Notes: generated by a model not told the origin, from the sequence alone. Positions 45,895 through 55,765 are shown, counted from the stretch's first letter. The stretch: DNA of 64,000 nt from Leifsonia sp. TF02-11 (GCF_017565305.1 NZ_JAGEKP010000004.1:248001-312000); one strand, 5' to 3'. Made by a program: numbers and translations.

Positions 45895-46281
45895 TCACCC
45901 TATCGATGCTTCGCCGTCGGCGAGCGGACGGACGCGCACGGCCGACCACACGTCGTCGATCGCGACATTGCTGATCGGGCGCCAGCCGAAGGCTCCGGCC
46001 TCCCGGATGATCGTGTCGCGGTTGACATCGGCGCGGCCGCCCTTCGGGTACAGGAACCAGACCGCCCGAGCGCCGCTCAACGCGGGGAGCTCGGTGCCGA
46101 ACCGTGCCAGAAGCTCGTCGCGCGTGCGCACGAACGTGACGGAGACGGCCGCCTCCGCAGGCGCGACCTCGACGACGCCGTCCGGCAGCTCGCCGAGCAC
46201 CGTGCGCTCGTCCGGGCCCGCTCCGACGAGCAGTGTCTCCTCGGGCTTGATCAGCAGCTTCTCGGCGATCGTCTTGGGCAT
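45895..46281 (-). CDS. DUF3052-like protein within the aro operon
   Basis: A 128-residue protein of unknown function. AEKLLIKPEETLLVGAG, AVWFLYPKGGRADVNRDTI and the ending around DVWSAVRVRP follow the layout of actinobacterial DUF3052 proteins (a KLGIKPG start, a WLLTPK strand, a WS-R ending), but the similarity is by eye. The ATG shares a base with the aroB stop (TGATG) and aroQ follows 5 nt later, so it is co-translated with shikimate enzymes. No catalytic motif is visible. Confidence 0.75.
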   Translation of the reverse strand: MPKTIAEKLLIKPEETLLVGAGPDERTVLGELPDGVVEVAPAEAAVSVTFVRTRDELLARFGTELPALSGARAVWFLYPKGGRADVNRDTIIREAGAFGWRPISNVAIDDVWSAVRVRPLADGEASIG

Positions 46282-47360
46282 CAGGAGCCGATCTCCTGGT
46301 AGGCGGCGAAGAGCAGACTCTGGTCGGGACCGGCGAGGACGGTCGGCCTGGCGAGGTCGTCGAGCACGATGAACCGCAACAGGCTCCCGCGCGCCTTCTT
46401 GTCCCGCTGCATGGTCGCCAGCAGCGTCTGCCAGCGGCCGGCCGGGTACGTGGTCGGCAGGGTGAGCGACTCGAGGATCCGGCGGTGCCGGTCGACGACC
46501 TCGTCGCTCAACCGGCCGCTCAGGCGCGCAAGCTCCGCGGCGAAGACCATGCCGACCGACACAGCGGCGCCGTGTCGCCACTGGTAGCGCTCTGCGTGCT
46601 CGATCGCGTGGCCGAGCGTGTGCCCGTAGTTGAGGATCTCGCGGAGGCCCTGCTCGGTGAAGTCCTCGCCGACCACGCGTGCTTTGATCCCGACCGACAG
46701 CTCGACCAGCCGACGGAACTCCGGCGACTCGGGATCGGTCGCGACGTCGACGTCGCGCTCGATGATGTCCAGGATCTCCGGCTCGGCGATGAAGCCGTAC
46801 TTGACGATCTCCGCGAATCCGGCCAGCAGCTCGTTGCGCCCGAGGGAGGTCAGGGTGTCCAGGTCGCAGACCACCGCCGCGGGCGCGTAGAACGCGCCGA
46901 CGAGGTTCTTGCCCTCAGCGGTGTTGATGCCGGTCTTGCCTCCGACGGCGGCGTCCACCATCCCGAGCACGGTGGTCGGGACCTGGATCAGGCGCACGCC
47001 GCGCAGCCAGGTGGCGGCGACGAATCCGGCCAGGTCGGTCACGGCGCCGCCGCCGAAGCCGATCACGGCGTCGGACCGCGTGAAGTCGGCCTGGCCCATG
47101 ATGCCCCAGAGGAAGGAGGCGACCTCGACGCGCTTCGCCGCCTCGGCGTCGGGGACCTCGGCCAGCAGCACCTCGTACTGCCCGGTCAGCGACTCACGCA
47201 GCTCCGCGGCGGCCGCCCCGAGCGTCGGCGGGTGCACGACGAGCACCTTGTTCACCCCGGAACCGAGGTGCGACGACAGACCGAACCGGAGGCCGCGCCC
47301 GATGACGACCGGGTACTGGTCCGCTCCGGCGACGAGGATCTCGGTGGGCTGGTCAGTCAT
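46281..47360 (-). CDS. aroB: 3-dehydroquinate synthase
   Basis: An NAD- and metal-dependent enzyme forming 3-dehydroquinate from DAHP. The 359-residue protein has GFGGGAVTDLAGFVAATWLR (NAD binding), QVPTTVLGMVDAAVGGKTGIN, EIVKYGFI and the metal-binding NYGHTLGHAIEH. Overlaps aroK by 8 nt. Confidence 0.98.
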   Translation of the reverse strand: MTDQPTEILVAGADQYPVVIGRGLRFGLSSHLGSGVNKVLVVHPPTLGAAAAELRESLTGQYEVLLAEVPDAEAAKRVEVASFLWGIMGQADFTRSDAVIGFGGGAVTDLAGFVAATWLRGVRLIQVPTTVLGMVDAAVGGKTGINTAEGKNLVGAFYAPAAVVCDLDTLTSLGRNELLAGFAEIVKYGFIAEPEILDIIERDVDVATDPESPEFRRLVELSVGIKARVVGEDFTEQGLREILNYGHTLGHAIEHAERYQWRHGAAVSVGMVFAAELARLSGRLSDEVVDRHRRILESLTLPTTYPAGRWQTLLATMQRDKKARGSLLRFIVLDDLARPTVLAGPDQSLLFAAYQEIGS

Positions 47361-47862
47361 GCGTCTCCTTCATCGGTCCTGAGTCTTCGATCCAACGCGC
47401 GATCTCCTCCACGATGGAGTCGATCGGCCGGGTCGAGGTGTCGGCGGTGTAGTCCGCCAGCGAGCGGTACAGCGGGGTGCGCGCCTCGACGAGCCGCTCC
47501 CACGATTCGAGATCGGTCACGAGCGGGCGTTTGCTGTTGGTGATGCGCGCGGCGATGGCGTCGGGCTGCACGGTCAGCAGCACGACACGCGTCGCGGCCA
47601 GGTCTGCCTGCGTGTCCGGGTCGAGCACCGCGCCGCCGCCGAGCGATACGATGCCCGGCCGGGCCACGGCTTCTGCGACCGCAGCCCGCTCCAGCGCACG
47701 GAAGTACGGTTCACCGTGCTCTGCGAAGATCTGCGCGATCGCACCGTGCTCGGCGACCACGACGGCGTCGGTGTCCACGAACGACAGGCCGAGCCGCCGG
47801 GCCAGGCGCTTGCCCAGCCGCGTCTTGCCCGCTGCGGGAGGGCCGATCAGGACGATCGTCAC
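47353..47862 (-). CDS. aroK: Shikimate kinase
   Basis: Phosphorylates shikimate. The 169-residue P-loop kinase has GPPAAGKTRLGKRLA at the N-terminus, FVDTD for metal/shikimate binding, FRALE with the shikimate arginine and LGGGAVLD. The lid region carries TNSKRPLV. GTG start, 6 nt after aroC. Confidence 0.96.
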   Translation of the reverse strand: MTIVLIGPPAAGKTRLGKRLARRLGLSFVDTDAVVVAEHGAIAQIFAEHGEPYFRALERAAVAEAVARPGIVSLGGGAVLDPDTQADLAATRVVLLTVQPDAIAARITNSKRPLVTDLESWERLVEARTPLYRSLADYTADTSTRPIDSIVEEIARWIEDSGPMKETHD

Positions 47863-47868
47863 GGTCGT

Positions 47869-49077
47869 TCAGGCGTAGGGCGCGCTGACGCGCTCGGTCG
47901 CCAGATTCTCCGGGATGGCGTCGAGGTAACCGCGCAGGTTGCGGGCCGTCTCCGCGACGGAGTCTCCCCCGAACTTCTCGAGCACCGCGTTGGCCAGCAC
48001 CAGGGCGACCATGGCCTCGGCTACGACGCCCGCGGCCGGCACCGCGCAGACGTCGGAGCGCTGGTGGTGGGCGGGAGCGGCCTCACTGGTCGCAATGTCG
48101 ATCGTGCGCAGCGCGTGCGGGACCGTCGCGATCGGCTTCATGCCCGCACGCACGCGCAGGACGCCACCGGTGCTCATTCCGCCTTCGGTGCCGCCCGCCT
48201 TGTCGCTGGTCCGAACGATCGTCCCGTCTTCTGCGATGAGCTCGTCGTGCGCCTGCGACCCGCGACGCGTGGTCGTCAGGAATCCGTCGCCGACCTCCAC
48301 ACCCTTGATCGCCTGGATGCCCATGAGCGCTGCCGCGAGCTGGCCATCGAGTCTGCGGTCCCAGTGCACGTGCGAGCCCAGCCCCGGCGGGAGGCCGTAG
48401 GCCAGGACCTCGACGACGCCGCCGAGGGTGTCGCCGTCTTTGTGGGCGTCGTCCACCTCCGCGACCATGCGCTCGGAGGTCGCGGGGTCGAAGCAGCGCA
48501 GCGGGTCGGCGTCGAGCGCCTCGACGTCGGCCGGGGTGGGCAGCGGGGCGTCCTCCGGCACGCGCACCGGGCCGATCGACAGAGTGTGGCTGACCAGCGT
48601 GATGCCGAGCTCGGCGAGGAACGAGCGGGCGACCGCGCCCAACGCGACGCGCGCAGCGGTCTCGCGGGCGCTGGCGCGCTCCAACACCGGACGCGCCTCG
48701 TCGAAACCGTACTTCTGCATGCCGACCAGGTCGGCGTGGCCCGGGCGCGGACGCGTCAGCGCGGCACCGCGACCGGTCGCGAGCTTCTCGGGGTCCACCG
48801 GCTCCGCGCTCATCACGTCGACCCACTTGGGCCACTCGGTGTTGCCGATGCGCAGGGCGATCGGGCTGCCGAGGCTCAGACCGTGACGCACACCGCCCGA
48901 GATGTCGAGGGCGTCCTGCTCGAACTTCATGCGCGCACCACGACCATAGCCGAGCTTGCGACGGGCGAGATCGGCCCGGATCGCGTCCAGCGAGACGGGG
49001 ACTCCTGCGGGGAGGCCCTCGAGGACGGCGATGAGTTCGGGGCCGTGGGATTCCCCGGCCGTGAGCCAACGAAGCAT
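47869..49077 (-). CDS. aroC: Chorismate synthase
   Basis: Makes chorismate, which TrpE elsewhere in the window uses, from EPSP with reduced FMN. The 402-residue protein has [51 protein letters not shown] and [17 protein letters not shown], all family signatures. The open frame is much longer upstream, but the ATG at 49077 gives the canonical [12 protein letters not shown]. Confidence 0.98.
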   Translation of the reverse strand: MLRWLTAGESHGPELIAVLEGLPAGVPVSLDAIRADLARRKLGYGRGARMKFEQDALDISGGVRHGLSLGSPIALRIGNTEWPKWVDVMSAEPVDPEKLATGRGAALTRPRPGHADLVGMQKYGFDEARPVLERASARETAARVALGAVARSFLAELGITLVSHTLSIGPVRVPEDAPLPTPADVEALDADPLRCFDPATSERMVAEVDDAHKDGDTLGGVVEVLAYGLPPGLGSHVHWDRRLDGQLAAALMGIQAIKGVEVGDGFLTTTRRGSQAHDELIAEDGTIVRTSDKAGGTEGGMSTGGVLRVRAGMKPIATVPHALRTIDIATSEAAPAHHQRSDVCAVPAAGVVAEAMVALVLANAVLEKFGGDSVAETARNLRGYLDAIPENLATERVSAPYA

Positions 49078-49118
49078 GATTCGATTCTGGCACAGCGGCG
49101 CGGTCGCGCTTCGCGCCG

Positions 49119-49622
49119 TTACGCCTCGCCCTTGCGGTCCCCGGACGTGAAGATGTCGGAGTGCACGACGAACGCGTGCAACAGCCTGTCGTCGTCCGAC
49201 CGGAACCCGTGCCGCTCGTAGACCGGCACGGCGCGCGGGCTGGAGTGCACCGTGACGCGTTCGAGCCCGAGCGCGGCGGCGCGCGCCAGCACGGCATCGA
49301 TCAGGCGGCCGCCGATCCCGGTGTCGCGCCGGTCGGGCACGACGTACGCGCACTGCAGATCGCCGGAGGCGCGCTCGAACCGCCGCGCGCTCGGCACCCG
49401 ATCGAGGACGGCGAGCCAGGTCATACCGAGCACGCGGCCGTCCTCGACGGCGACGAAGCACTCGTGGGTGCCACGGCTCGCGGCCCAGGCCGCGAACCGT
49501 TCAGCGAAGACCTCCCTGGTGTCGTCGGGCTCTCCCCCGGCCTCCCGGAGGGAGTCCCACCGCAGGCCGCCGACGGCAGCCCACTCGTCCGGTCGCGCCG
49601 GACGCACCTCGACGTCGGACAT
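49119..49622 (-). CDS. GNAT family N-acetyltransferase
   Basis: A 167-residue acetyltransferase-fold protein: [12 protein letters not shown] at the start, a central [25 protein letters not shown] carrying the acetyl-CoA-binding R/Q-x-x-G-x-G/A pattern as RDTGIGG, and VPVYERHGF near the end. The substrate is unknown. It lies between aroE and aroC, 9 nt after aroE and 41 nt before aroC, an insertion in an otherwise uniform shikimate block. Confidence 0.85.
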   Translation of the reverse strand: MSDVEVRPARPDEWAAVGGLRWDSLREAGGEPDDTREVFAERFAAWAASRGTHECFVAVEDGRVLGMTWLAVLDRVPSARRFERASGDLQCAYVVPDRRDTGIGGRLIDAVLARAAALGLERVTVHSSPRAVPVYERHGFRSDDDRLLHAFVVHSDIFTSGDRKGEA

Positions 49623-49631
49623 TCCGCTCGG

Positions 49632-50972
49632 CTACTCGGCTTCTGCCGCGTCGGAGCCGTCGCCGAGCGGTGCGCCCTCCGCGTCGATCCCGACGGCCGT
49701 GAGCATGGCGTCGAGCACCTCGTCCTCGTCAGGAAGCGGCTGCAGCGGGTCGCCGGAGACGAAGATCCGCACCTGGAGCAGCGCCTGGTGGGCCAGCATC
49801 GCCAGGCCGGAGACCACCGTCCCGCCCACCAGCTGCCAGGAGCGGCCGAGCGAGCTGGGCCACGGGTCGTACGCGACGTCCAGGAGCACTGCCCTGCGCC
49901 GGGTCGAATCGGTGTAGACCGCCGCCGTAGAGGCGCCGCCAGGAAGCGTGCTGATGACGAGCTCCGGCACGTCGAGCGAGCGATCCGCCTGCGCGAACGA
50001 ACGGATGCGCACCATCAGGCCGAGCTCGTGTGCGAGCGGTTCCAGCCAGAGGCTCTTCTGCAGGTCGCGCACGTGCACGTCGACCCGCTCCGCTCCCAGC
50101 TCGGCAGCGGCGACGAGCGCGGACGCGGCCGTCGCTCCCCCGCCGAGCACGTGGACGTAGCGGGCGCTCTGCAGCCCGGCGGCACCGAGCGCGCGCACGA
50201 TGCCCGCAACATCCGTGTTGAAGCCGCTGACGGCGTCGGCGTGGAGCAGCACGGTGTTCGCGACCCCGGTCTGCTCCGCGACCCGGTCGACGGACGTCAG
50301 CAACGGGACGACGGCCTGCTTGAGCGGCATCGTGAGCGAAAGGCCGCGCCACTCCGGCCCCAGGCCGTCGATGAACGAGGCCAGGCCGTCCTCGGCGACG
50401 TCCACAGGCTCGTACGACCACGGCAGGCCGAGAGCGGCGTACGCCGCACGGTGCAGGGCAGGAGACTTGGAGTGCCCGATCGGCGAACCGAGGACGGCCA
50501 GGCGGCGCGTCGGCTCCGTCACGGGCGGCGCGGTGCCGGTCTCGGCAGCGGTCTCCGGGAGGTCGACGACGTTCTCCTCGGAAGATTCCGGCTCGACCAC
50601 CTCGACGACTTCGACGACTTCGACGACTTCGACGACTTCGACGACTTCGACGACTTCGACGACTTCGACGTCAGGCTCTGCCTCGGTTGCGGCCCCGTCG
50701 ACCTCGGCAGCGGCTCCGCCGTCGCTGTCGTCGCCGTCCAGGGGCTCCCCGCTGTCCGCTGCTTCCTCGGCCTCGGCGATGGCAGCCTCCTCGGCCTCCG
50801 CCTCGCGCTCGGCCTCGACCAGAGCGGCGATCCCCGCCTCCGCCGACGCCTCGGACACGCCGTCCTCGACCGAGAGGTCCTCGCTCTGCACATCCTCGAC
50901 CGGCACGGCAGGCGCTTCCGCCGGCGTACTGCTCGCATCGCGACGCGACGGGGTCTTCGGTTTCTCATCCAT
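49632..50972 (-). CDS. aroE: Shikimate dehydrogenase with acidic N-terminal extension
   Basis: Reduces dehydroshikimate to shikimate with NADPH. The enzyme domain is residues 157-430: LGSPIGHSKSPALH (shikimate serines 168/170), catalytic K218 in LTMPLKQAV, and the dinucleotide loop HVLGGGATAASALVA. The first 150 residues are an unusual, very acidic Glu/Asp/Ala/Val tract including eight EVV triplets (about 103-126) from a 9-nt microsatellite. The full-length ATG overlaps mltG by 8 nt, which supports it, but V151 is a GTG at 50522 that would give a normal 296-residue AroE, without a ribosome binding site. Whether the extension is made is uncertain. Confidence 0.88.
   Translation of the reverse strand: MDEKPKTPSRRDASSTPAEAPAVPVEDVQSEDLSVEDGVSEASAEAGIAALVEAEREAEAEEAAIAEAEEAADSGEPLDGDDSDGGAAAEVDGAATEAEPDVEVVEVVEVVEVVEVVEVVEVVEVVEPESSEENVVDLPETAAETGTAPPVTEPTRRLAVLGSPIGHSKSPALHRAAYAALGLPWSYEPVDVAEDGLASFIDGLGPEWRGLSLTMPLKQAVVPLLTSVDRVAEQTGVANTVLLHADAVSGFNTDVAGIVRALGAAGLQSARYVHVLGGGATAASALVAAAELGAERVDVHVRDLQKSLWLEPLAHELGLMVRIRSFAQADRSLDVPELVISTLPGGASTAAVYTDSTRRRAVLLDVAYDPWPSSLGRSWQLVGGTVVSGLAMLAHQALLQVRIFVSGDPLQPLPDEDEVLDAMLTAVGIDAEGAPLGDGSDAAEAE
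50603..50670. repeat. 9-nt microsatellite inside aroE
   Basis: Seven full copies of CGACGACTT plus five bases run without a mismatch. In frame on the minus strand they encode repeated Glu-Val-Val. Copy number could change by slippage without breaking the frame. Confidence 0.95.
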
Positions 50973-52578
50973 AGCCGGGGTTGTCCTTCATCCACTGCTG
51001 CCATTTCGCGACAGCCGCGTCGTGCTCGTCGGCCGTCGTCGAGAAGATCGTCTCGCCGGTCTTGAGGTTCCAGGTCACGAAGAACATCCACGGACCGTCC
51101 GCGGGGTGGACCACCGCGTTGATAGCCAGGTCGCCCGGGTTCGAGATCGGCCCGACCGGGAGCCCCGCGTGCGCGTACGTGTTGTACGGGTTCGAGGCGT
51201 CGGCGCGCTCGGCGTCCGTCGTCTCCACCCGGTGCGTGTTTCCCGTGCCGTAGGCGACCGTGGCGTCCGACTGCAGATCCCAGCCCTGCGCGAGCCGGTT
51301 CAGGAACACACGGGCGACCTTGGGATAGTCGTCCTTGAGGCCGGCCTCGCGCTGCACGATCGACGCGAGGACGACCGTGTTCCACCGGTCGCCCGGAGCG
51401 ACTCCTGCTTCGTCCAACGCCTGGAACGAGCGGTCGACCATGGTCTTGATCACGTCGTGCGCCGTCGCGCCCGGGACGAACGTGTAGGTCGCGGGGAACA
51501 GGAAGCCCTCGAGCGTCTTCGCCTCTGCGGGGACGCCGAAGTCGGCCGGGTTGGCTGCCGCCTGCTGCAGCTCGGCGAGCGGGATCTTCGTCGCATCGGA
51601 CACCGTCTGGAGCGCATCCTTCTCGGCCGTCCCCTCCGGGATGACCGCGGTGTTCTGCATGCGGTTCGCGGGATCCTGCAGGGCCGTCAGCGCCGCCTGG
51701 GCGCTCATCCCCTTCGCCAGCTTGAACACACCGGGCTGGAACTCGACCTCCGGGTGCTGGCGGAGCAGCAGCTGGTAGAAGGCGTCGTAGCTCTTGGTGA
51801 CGCCCGCCTTCTGCAGGTTCGTCGCGATCGAGCCCCCGTTGTCGCCGGACTTGATCGTGAACATGACCTGGCCGGTCCCCGACCCCGTGAAGTCGTTGTC
51901 CACCGGCGACAGCGCGGTGATGAGCTTGGCGACCTGGGGCTGGAACGCCGCGTACGCGCCCCCGGCGAGGCCGCCGAGCACCGCGACGACGACGGCGGTC
52001 ACGACGACCGGCTTGACCCAGCGCCGTCGACGCTTGGGCGGCTTGTCGTGCGAGAGGTAGTTCTGCTGGCGCCACGCCAGCGGGTGCTCGGAGTCCCCGC
52101 CCCCGACCTCGCCGCGATCGTCGGACAGCGGCGAGAAGATCGCGTGCACCGGGCTCCCGACGTGATCGTCGGCGGCCGTTCCGTGCGCCGCCTCGTGCCG
52201 CGCCGCCGCGCCGACCGTCTCGCGGCCGCGCGTCGTGTCGGGCTCGCGGTCGACCGAGATCGGACCGGTCACCACGGAGTCGAAGTCCAGCCCGGCGAGC
52301 GTCGCCGACTGGGCGGTCGTCTCGGCAGGGGGCGGGGTCCAGGGGCCAGGGGTCTGCGGGTTGCGTTGGTCGGCGGGCACAACCGGGGAATCGGCTGCCG
52401 CGGGGGCAGGCTGAGGCTCCTGTGCGCGCTGAGCGCCCGTGGTGTCCTGAGCTTGCTTGGCCTCGTGCGCCTCCCTGGCCTCCCGCGCCTCGCGTCGGGT
52501 CATCGGCTGCCGGTTCACGGCGGGGAAGACGGGCGGCTCCGGCTTCTCCTGCGGGTTCTGCGACAAACTAGGGTCCAA
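50965..52578 (-). CDS. mltG: Endolytic transglycosylase MltG
   Basis: Cleaves nascent peptidoglycan strands at the membrane. The 537-residue protein has a long charged cytoplasmic part (1-182, with a REAREAREAHEAKQAQ helix), a membrane segment at about 190-211, a LysM-like part and the YceG domain with FLFPATYTF, catalytic E411 in ASIVQREAG and YNTYAHAGLPVGPISNPG. The predicted TTG start overlaps ruvX by 11 nt; an ATG at 52503 (residue 26) is an alternative, and neither has a clear ribosome binding site. Confidence 0.92.
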   Translation of the reverse strand: MDPSLSQNPQEKPEPPVFPAVNRQPMTRREAREAREAHEAKQAQDTTGAQRAQEPQPAPAAADSPVVPADQRNPQTPGPWTPPPAETTAQSATLAGLDFDSVVTGPISVDREPDTTRGRETVGAAARHEAAHGTAADDHVGSPVHAIFSPLSDDRGEVGGGDSEHPLAWRQQNYLSHDKPPKRRRRWVKPVVVTAVVVAVLGGLAGGAYAAFQPQVAKLITALSPVDNDFTGSGTGQVMFTIKSGDNGGSIATNLQKAGVTKSYDAFYQLLLRQHPEVEFQPGVFKLAKGMSAQAALTALQDPANRMQNTAVIPEGTAEKDALQTVSDATKIPLAELQQAAANPADFGVPAEAKTLEGFLFPATYTFVPGATAHDVIKTMVDRSFQALDEAGVAPGDRWNTVVLASIVQREAGLKDDYPKVARVFLNRLAQGWDLQSDATVAYGTGNTHRVETTDAERADASNPYNTYAHAGLPVGPISNPGDLAINAVVHPADGPWMFFVTWNLKTGETIFSTTADEHDAAVAKWQQWMKDNPGYG

Positions 52579-53035
52579 TGCTCGGTTCGATGGGACGGCC
52601 CGGCGGATGGCCTGAAGCGCGCTCCGCGTCGAGGGCGTGCTGCAAAATTATCGTGGCGGCCACCTGATCCACCACTGGACGCGCGCTTTTCGAGTTCTTG
52701 CCCGACGCTCGCAGGGCCGAGTGCGCCGAAACGGTCGACAGCCGCTCGTCCACCAGCCGCACGGGCACCTCGACCTCGGCTTCGAGCGTCTCCGCGAAGG
52801 AGACGGCGTCAGCCGTCGATGCGGTGTGCGCACCCGAGAGCGCCAGGGGTAACCCGACGATAATCTCGAAAACTCCGAGTTCGGTCACAATCTCACCGAT
52901 CCTGCGGCGATCCGCAGCGTCTTCGGAGCGTGCGACCGTCTCCAGCGGCGTCGCCAGCATCCCGTGCGGGTCGGATCGGCTCACGCCGATCCGGACCTTG
53001 CCGACGTCGATGCCGAGCCGCACTCCGCTCCGCAC
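52568..53035 (-). CDS. ruvX: RuvX/YqgF Holliday junction resolvase-like protein
   Basis: An RNase H-fold nuclease family thought to process pre-16S rRNA and/or Holliday junctions. The 155-residue protein has GIDVGKVRIGVSRSDP with the first catalytic aspartate, VGLPLALSG, VRLVDERLSTV with a conserved acidic pair and VVDQVAATIILQ with the last aspartate. GTG start, 3 nt after alaS; the C-terminal tail overlaps mltG. Confidence 0.93.
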   Translation of the reverse strand: MRSGVRLGIDVGKVRIGVSRSDPHGMLATPLETVARSEDAADRRRIGEIVTELGVFEIIVGLPLALSGAHTASTADAVSFAETLEAEVEVPVRLVDERLSTVSAHSALRASGKNSKSARPVVDQVAATIILQHALDAERASGHPPGRPIEPSIGP

Positions 53036-53038
53036 GCG

Positions 53039-55696
53039 TCAGCCGATCGCCGCGACCACTGCCGAGAGCGCTGCGGGGATCGCCTCGGCATCGGTGCCGC
53101 CGCCCTGCGCGAGGTCGGCCTTGCCGCCGCCGCCGCCGCCGAGGACACCGGCCGCGGTCTTGGCGAGAGCACCGGCGTTCACGCCGGCGTCGCGTGCGGC
53201 CTGGTTCGTCGCGACGATGACCACGGGCTTGCCCGCGGCGCGTGCCGCGAGTGCGACCGCAGCCGGGTCGGAGCCCAGACGCTCACGCACGGTCGTCACC
53301 AGCAGGCGCAGATCGTCGGCGGAGTTCAGTTCGCCGGCGTCCTCCGCGACGACCGTGACGGCGCCGCGGCGGCTCGCCGATTCCAGCAGGGCCGGCACCT
53401 TGTCGAGCACCGCGCGGGCCTCGAACGCCTGGATGCGCTTCTCCGCGGCCTTGAGGCTCGCCATGAGATCCGCGATCTTCTCGGGGAGCTGCTCGCGCGG
53501 GGTCTTCAGCGCACCGGAAAGCTGGGAGACGATGGTGCGCTCGACGGCCAGATCCTGGAAGGCCTCCAGCCCCACCAGGGACTCCACGCGCCGGTTGGTC
53601 GAGCCCACCGACGACTCGCTGATCAGGTTGATCATGCCGATCTCGGCGCTGGTGGACACGTGCGTGCCCGCGCAGAGCTCGCGCGACCAGGGGCCGCCGA
53701 TATCGACCACGCGCACGACATCGCCGTACTTCTCACCGAAGAGCGCCATCGCCCCGAGGGCCTTGGCCTCGGCGAGCGGAAGCTCGCGGGTCGTCACCTG
53801 GAGGTTGTCGCGGATCGCGTTGTTCGAAATCTCCTCGATCTCGCTGCGGGTCTCCGGCGACAGCGCCTGATTCCAGGAGAAGTCGAGGCGGAGGTAGCCC
53901 GCCTTGTTGAACGATCCCGACTGATGGGCGTTCGGGCCGAGCACCTGGCGCAGGGCCGCGTGGATGATGTGCGTGCCCGAGTGCGCCTGCGTCGCGCCCC
54001 GGCGGTACTGGGCGTCGACCAGGCTGGTCGCCGGAGCTCCGACGCCGACCTCGCCGCTGCGCACGAGCACCTTGTGGCTGATCAGGCCCTTGACCGGCTT
54101 CTGCACGTCGAGCACGTCGAGCTCGTAGCCCGGGCCCACGATCGTGCCGGCGTCGGCGCTCTGGCCGCCCGACTCCGCGTACAGCGAGGTGGCACCGAGG
54201 ATGACCTCGGCGACCTGGCCCTCGCGGGCGACGGTGACCGACTGGCCGTCGACGATCAGGCCGAGCACGCTCGACTCGGTCTCGAGGTCGGTGTACCCGG
54301 TGAACACGGTCTCGCCCTGCGCGCGGAACGCGCTGTAGACGGAAAGGTCGGCGAGAGCGGTCTTCTTGGCCTTGGCGTCGGCCTTCGCGCGGGCGCGCTG
54401 GTCGGCCATCAGCGTGTCGAACGCCGCACGGTCGACGCTGAGCCCGGCCTCCTCTGCCATCTCGAGCGTCAGGTCGATCGGGAAGCCGTACGTGTCGTGC
54501 AGCAGGAACGCGGTGTCGCCCGCGAGCTGATCGCTGCCCGCCTTGCGCGTGTTCGCGACCGCGGTGTCGAGGATGCTGGTGCCCGACGCGAGCGTGCGCA
54601 GGAAGGTCTCCTCCTCCGCGTACGCGAGCTGCGACGTGCGGCCGAACTCGGCCTCCACCTCGGGGTAGGCCGCCTTCATCGCGTCGCGAGAGGCGGGGAA
54701 GAGCTCGGGGAACGTCGCCGTCTCCACGCCCAGCAGGCGCATCGCACGGACGGTGCGACGCAGCAGGCGGCGCAGCACGTAGCCGCGGCCCTCGTTCGAC
54801 GGCGTCACGCCATCGGTCATCAGCATGAGCGCGCTGCGGACGTGGTCGGCGACCACGCGCAGGCGCACGTCGTCTTCGTGAGCCTCGTTGCCATAGGGCT
54901 TGCCGGCAAGCTCCGCTGCGCGATCGAGGACAGGGCGCACCTGGTCGATCTCGTACATGTTGTCGACGCCCTGCTTGATGAACGCGACGCGCTCGAGACC
55001 GAGCCCGGTGTCGATGTTCTTCTTGGGCAGGTCGCCGAGGATCTCGAAGTCCTTCTTGCCGGTGCCCTCGCCGCGCAGGTACTGCATGAAGACGAGGTTC
55101 CAGATCTCCACGTACCGGTCGTCGTCGGTCGCGGGACCGCCGTCGATGCCGTAGGCCGGGCCACGGTCGAAGAAGATCTCGGAGCAGGGGCCGGCCGGAC
55201 CGGGCTGGCCGGTCGACCAGTAGTTGGTGTCCTTGCCGAGGCCCTGGATGCGCTCGTCGGGGAGGCCGGCGACACGGCTCCAGATCTCGCGGGCCTCGTC
55301 GTCCTCCTCATAGACGGTGACCCACAGGTCCTTCGGATCGAAGCCGAGGCCGCCGTCGGCTTCCGCCGAGGTCAGCAGCTCCCAGGCGAAGGTGATCGCC
55401 TGCTCCTTGAAGTAGTCGCCGAACGAGAAGTTGCCGCACATCTGGAAGAAGGTGCCGTGCCGCGGAGTCTTGCCGACCTCTTCGATGTCGAGGGTTCGGA
55501 TGCACTTCTGGACGCTGGTGGCACGCGGGAAGGGTGCGGGGACCACGCCGGTCAGATACGGCACGAACGGGACCATCCCGGCGACCGTGAACAGCAGCGA
55601 CGGGTCGTCGCTGACGAGCGAGGCGGACGGGACGACGGTGTGACCGCGCGTGGCGAAGAAGTCGAGCCAGCGGCGGTGGATTTCAGCAGTCTGCAT
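53039..55696 (-). CDS. alaS: Alanyl-tRNA synthetase
   Basis: Charges tRNA-Ala and edits mischarged Ser/Gly. The 885-residue class II enzyme has the N-terminal catalytic domain (RGHTVVPSASLVSDDPSLLF, FQMCGNFSFGDYFK), the editing domain with zinc ligands HSGTHIIH and CAGTHV, and the C-Ala domain with a glycine run (GVLGGGGGGKAD) near the end. Followed directly by ruvX and mltG, the conserved actinobacterial order. Confidence 0.98.
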   Translation of the reverse strand: MQTAEIHRRWLDFFATRGHTVVPSASLVSDDPSLLFTVAGMVPFVPYLTGVVPAPFPRATSVQKCIRTLDIEEVGKTPRHGTFFQMCGNFSFGDYFKEQAITFAWELLTSAEADGGLGFDPKDLWVTVYEEDDEAREIWSRVAGLPDERIQGLGKDTNYWSTGQPGPAGPCSEIFFDRGPAYGIDGGPATDDDRYVEIWNLVFMQYLRGEGTGKKDFEILGDLPKKNIDTGLGLERVAFIKQGVDNMYEIDQVRPVLDRAAELAGKPYGNEAHEDDVRLRVVADHVRSALMLMTDGVTPSNEGRGYVLRRLLRRTVRAMRLLGVETATFPELFPASRDAMKAAYPEVEAEFGRTSQLAYAEEETFLRTLASGTSILDTAVANTRKAGSDQLAGDTAFLLHDTYGFPIDLTLEMAEEAGLSVDRAAFDTLMADQRARAKADAKAKKTALADLSVYSAFRAQGETVFTGYTDLETESSVLGLIVDGQSVTVAREGQVAEVILGATSLYAESGGQSADAGTIVGPGYELDVLDVQKPVKGLISHKVLVRSGEVGVGAPATSLVDAQYRRGATQAHSGTHIIHAALRQVLGPNAHQSGSFNKAGYLRLDFSWNQALSPETRSEIEEISNNAIRDNLQVTTRELPLAEAKALGAMALFGEKYGDVVRVVDIGGPWSRELCAGTHVSTSAEIGMINLISESSVGSTNRRVESLVGLEAFQDLAVERTIVSQLSGALKTPREQLPEKIADLMASLKAAEKRIQAFEARAVLDKVPALLESASRRGAVTVVAEDAGELNSADDLRLLVTTVRERLGSDPAAVALAARAAGKPVVIVATNQAARDAGVNAGALAKTAAGVLGGGGGGKADLAQGGGTDAEAIPAALSAVVAAIG

Positions 55697-55765
55697 GGGT
55701 TCCGGTCATTCGAGGTGGTGCGAAAGTCGAGTGGGAGGTGCGAAGAGGCCAGGAACGACGATGGT

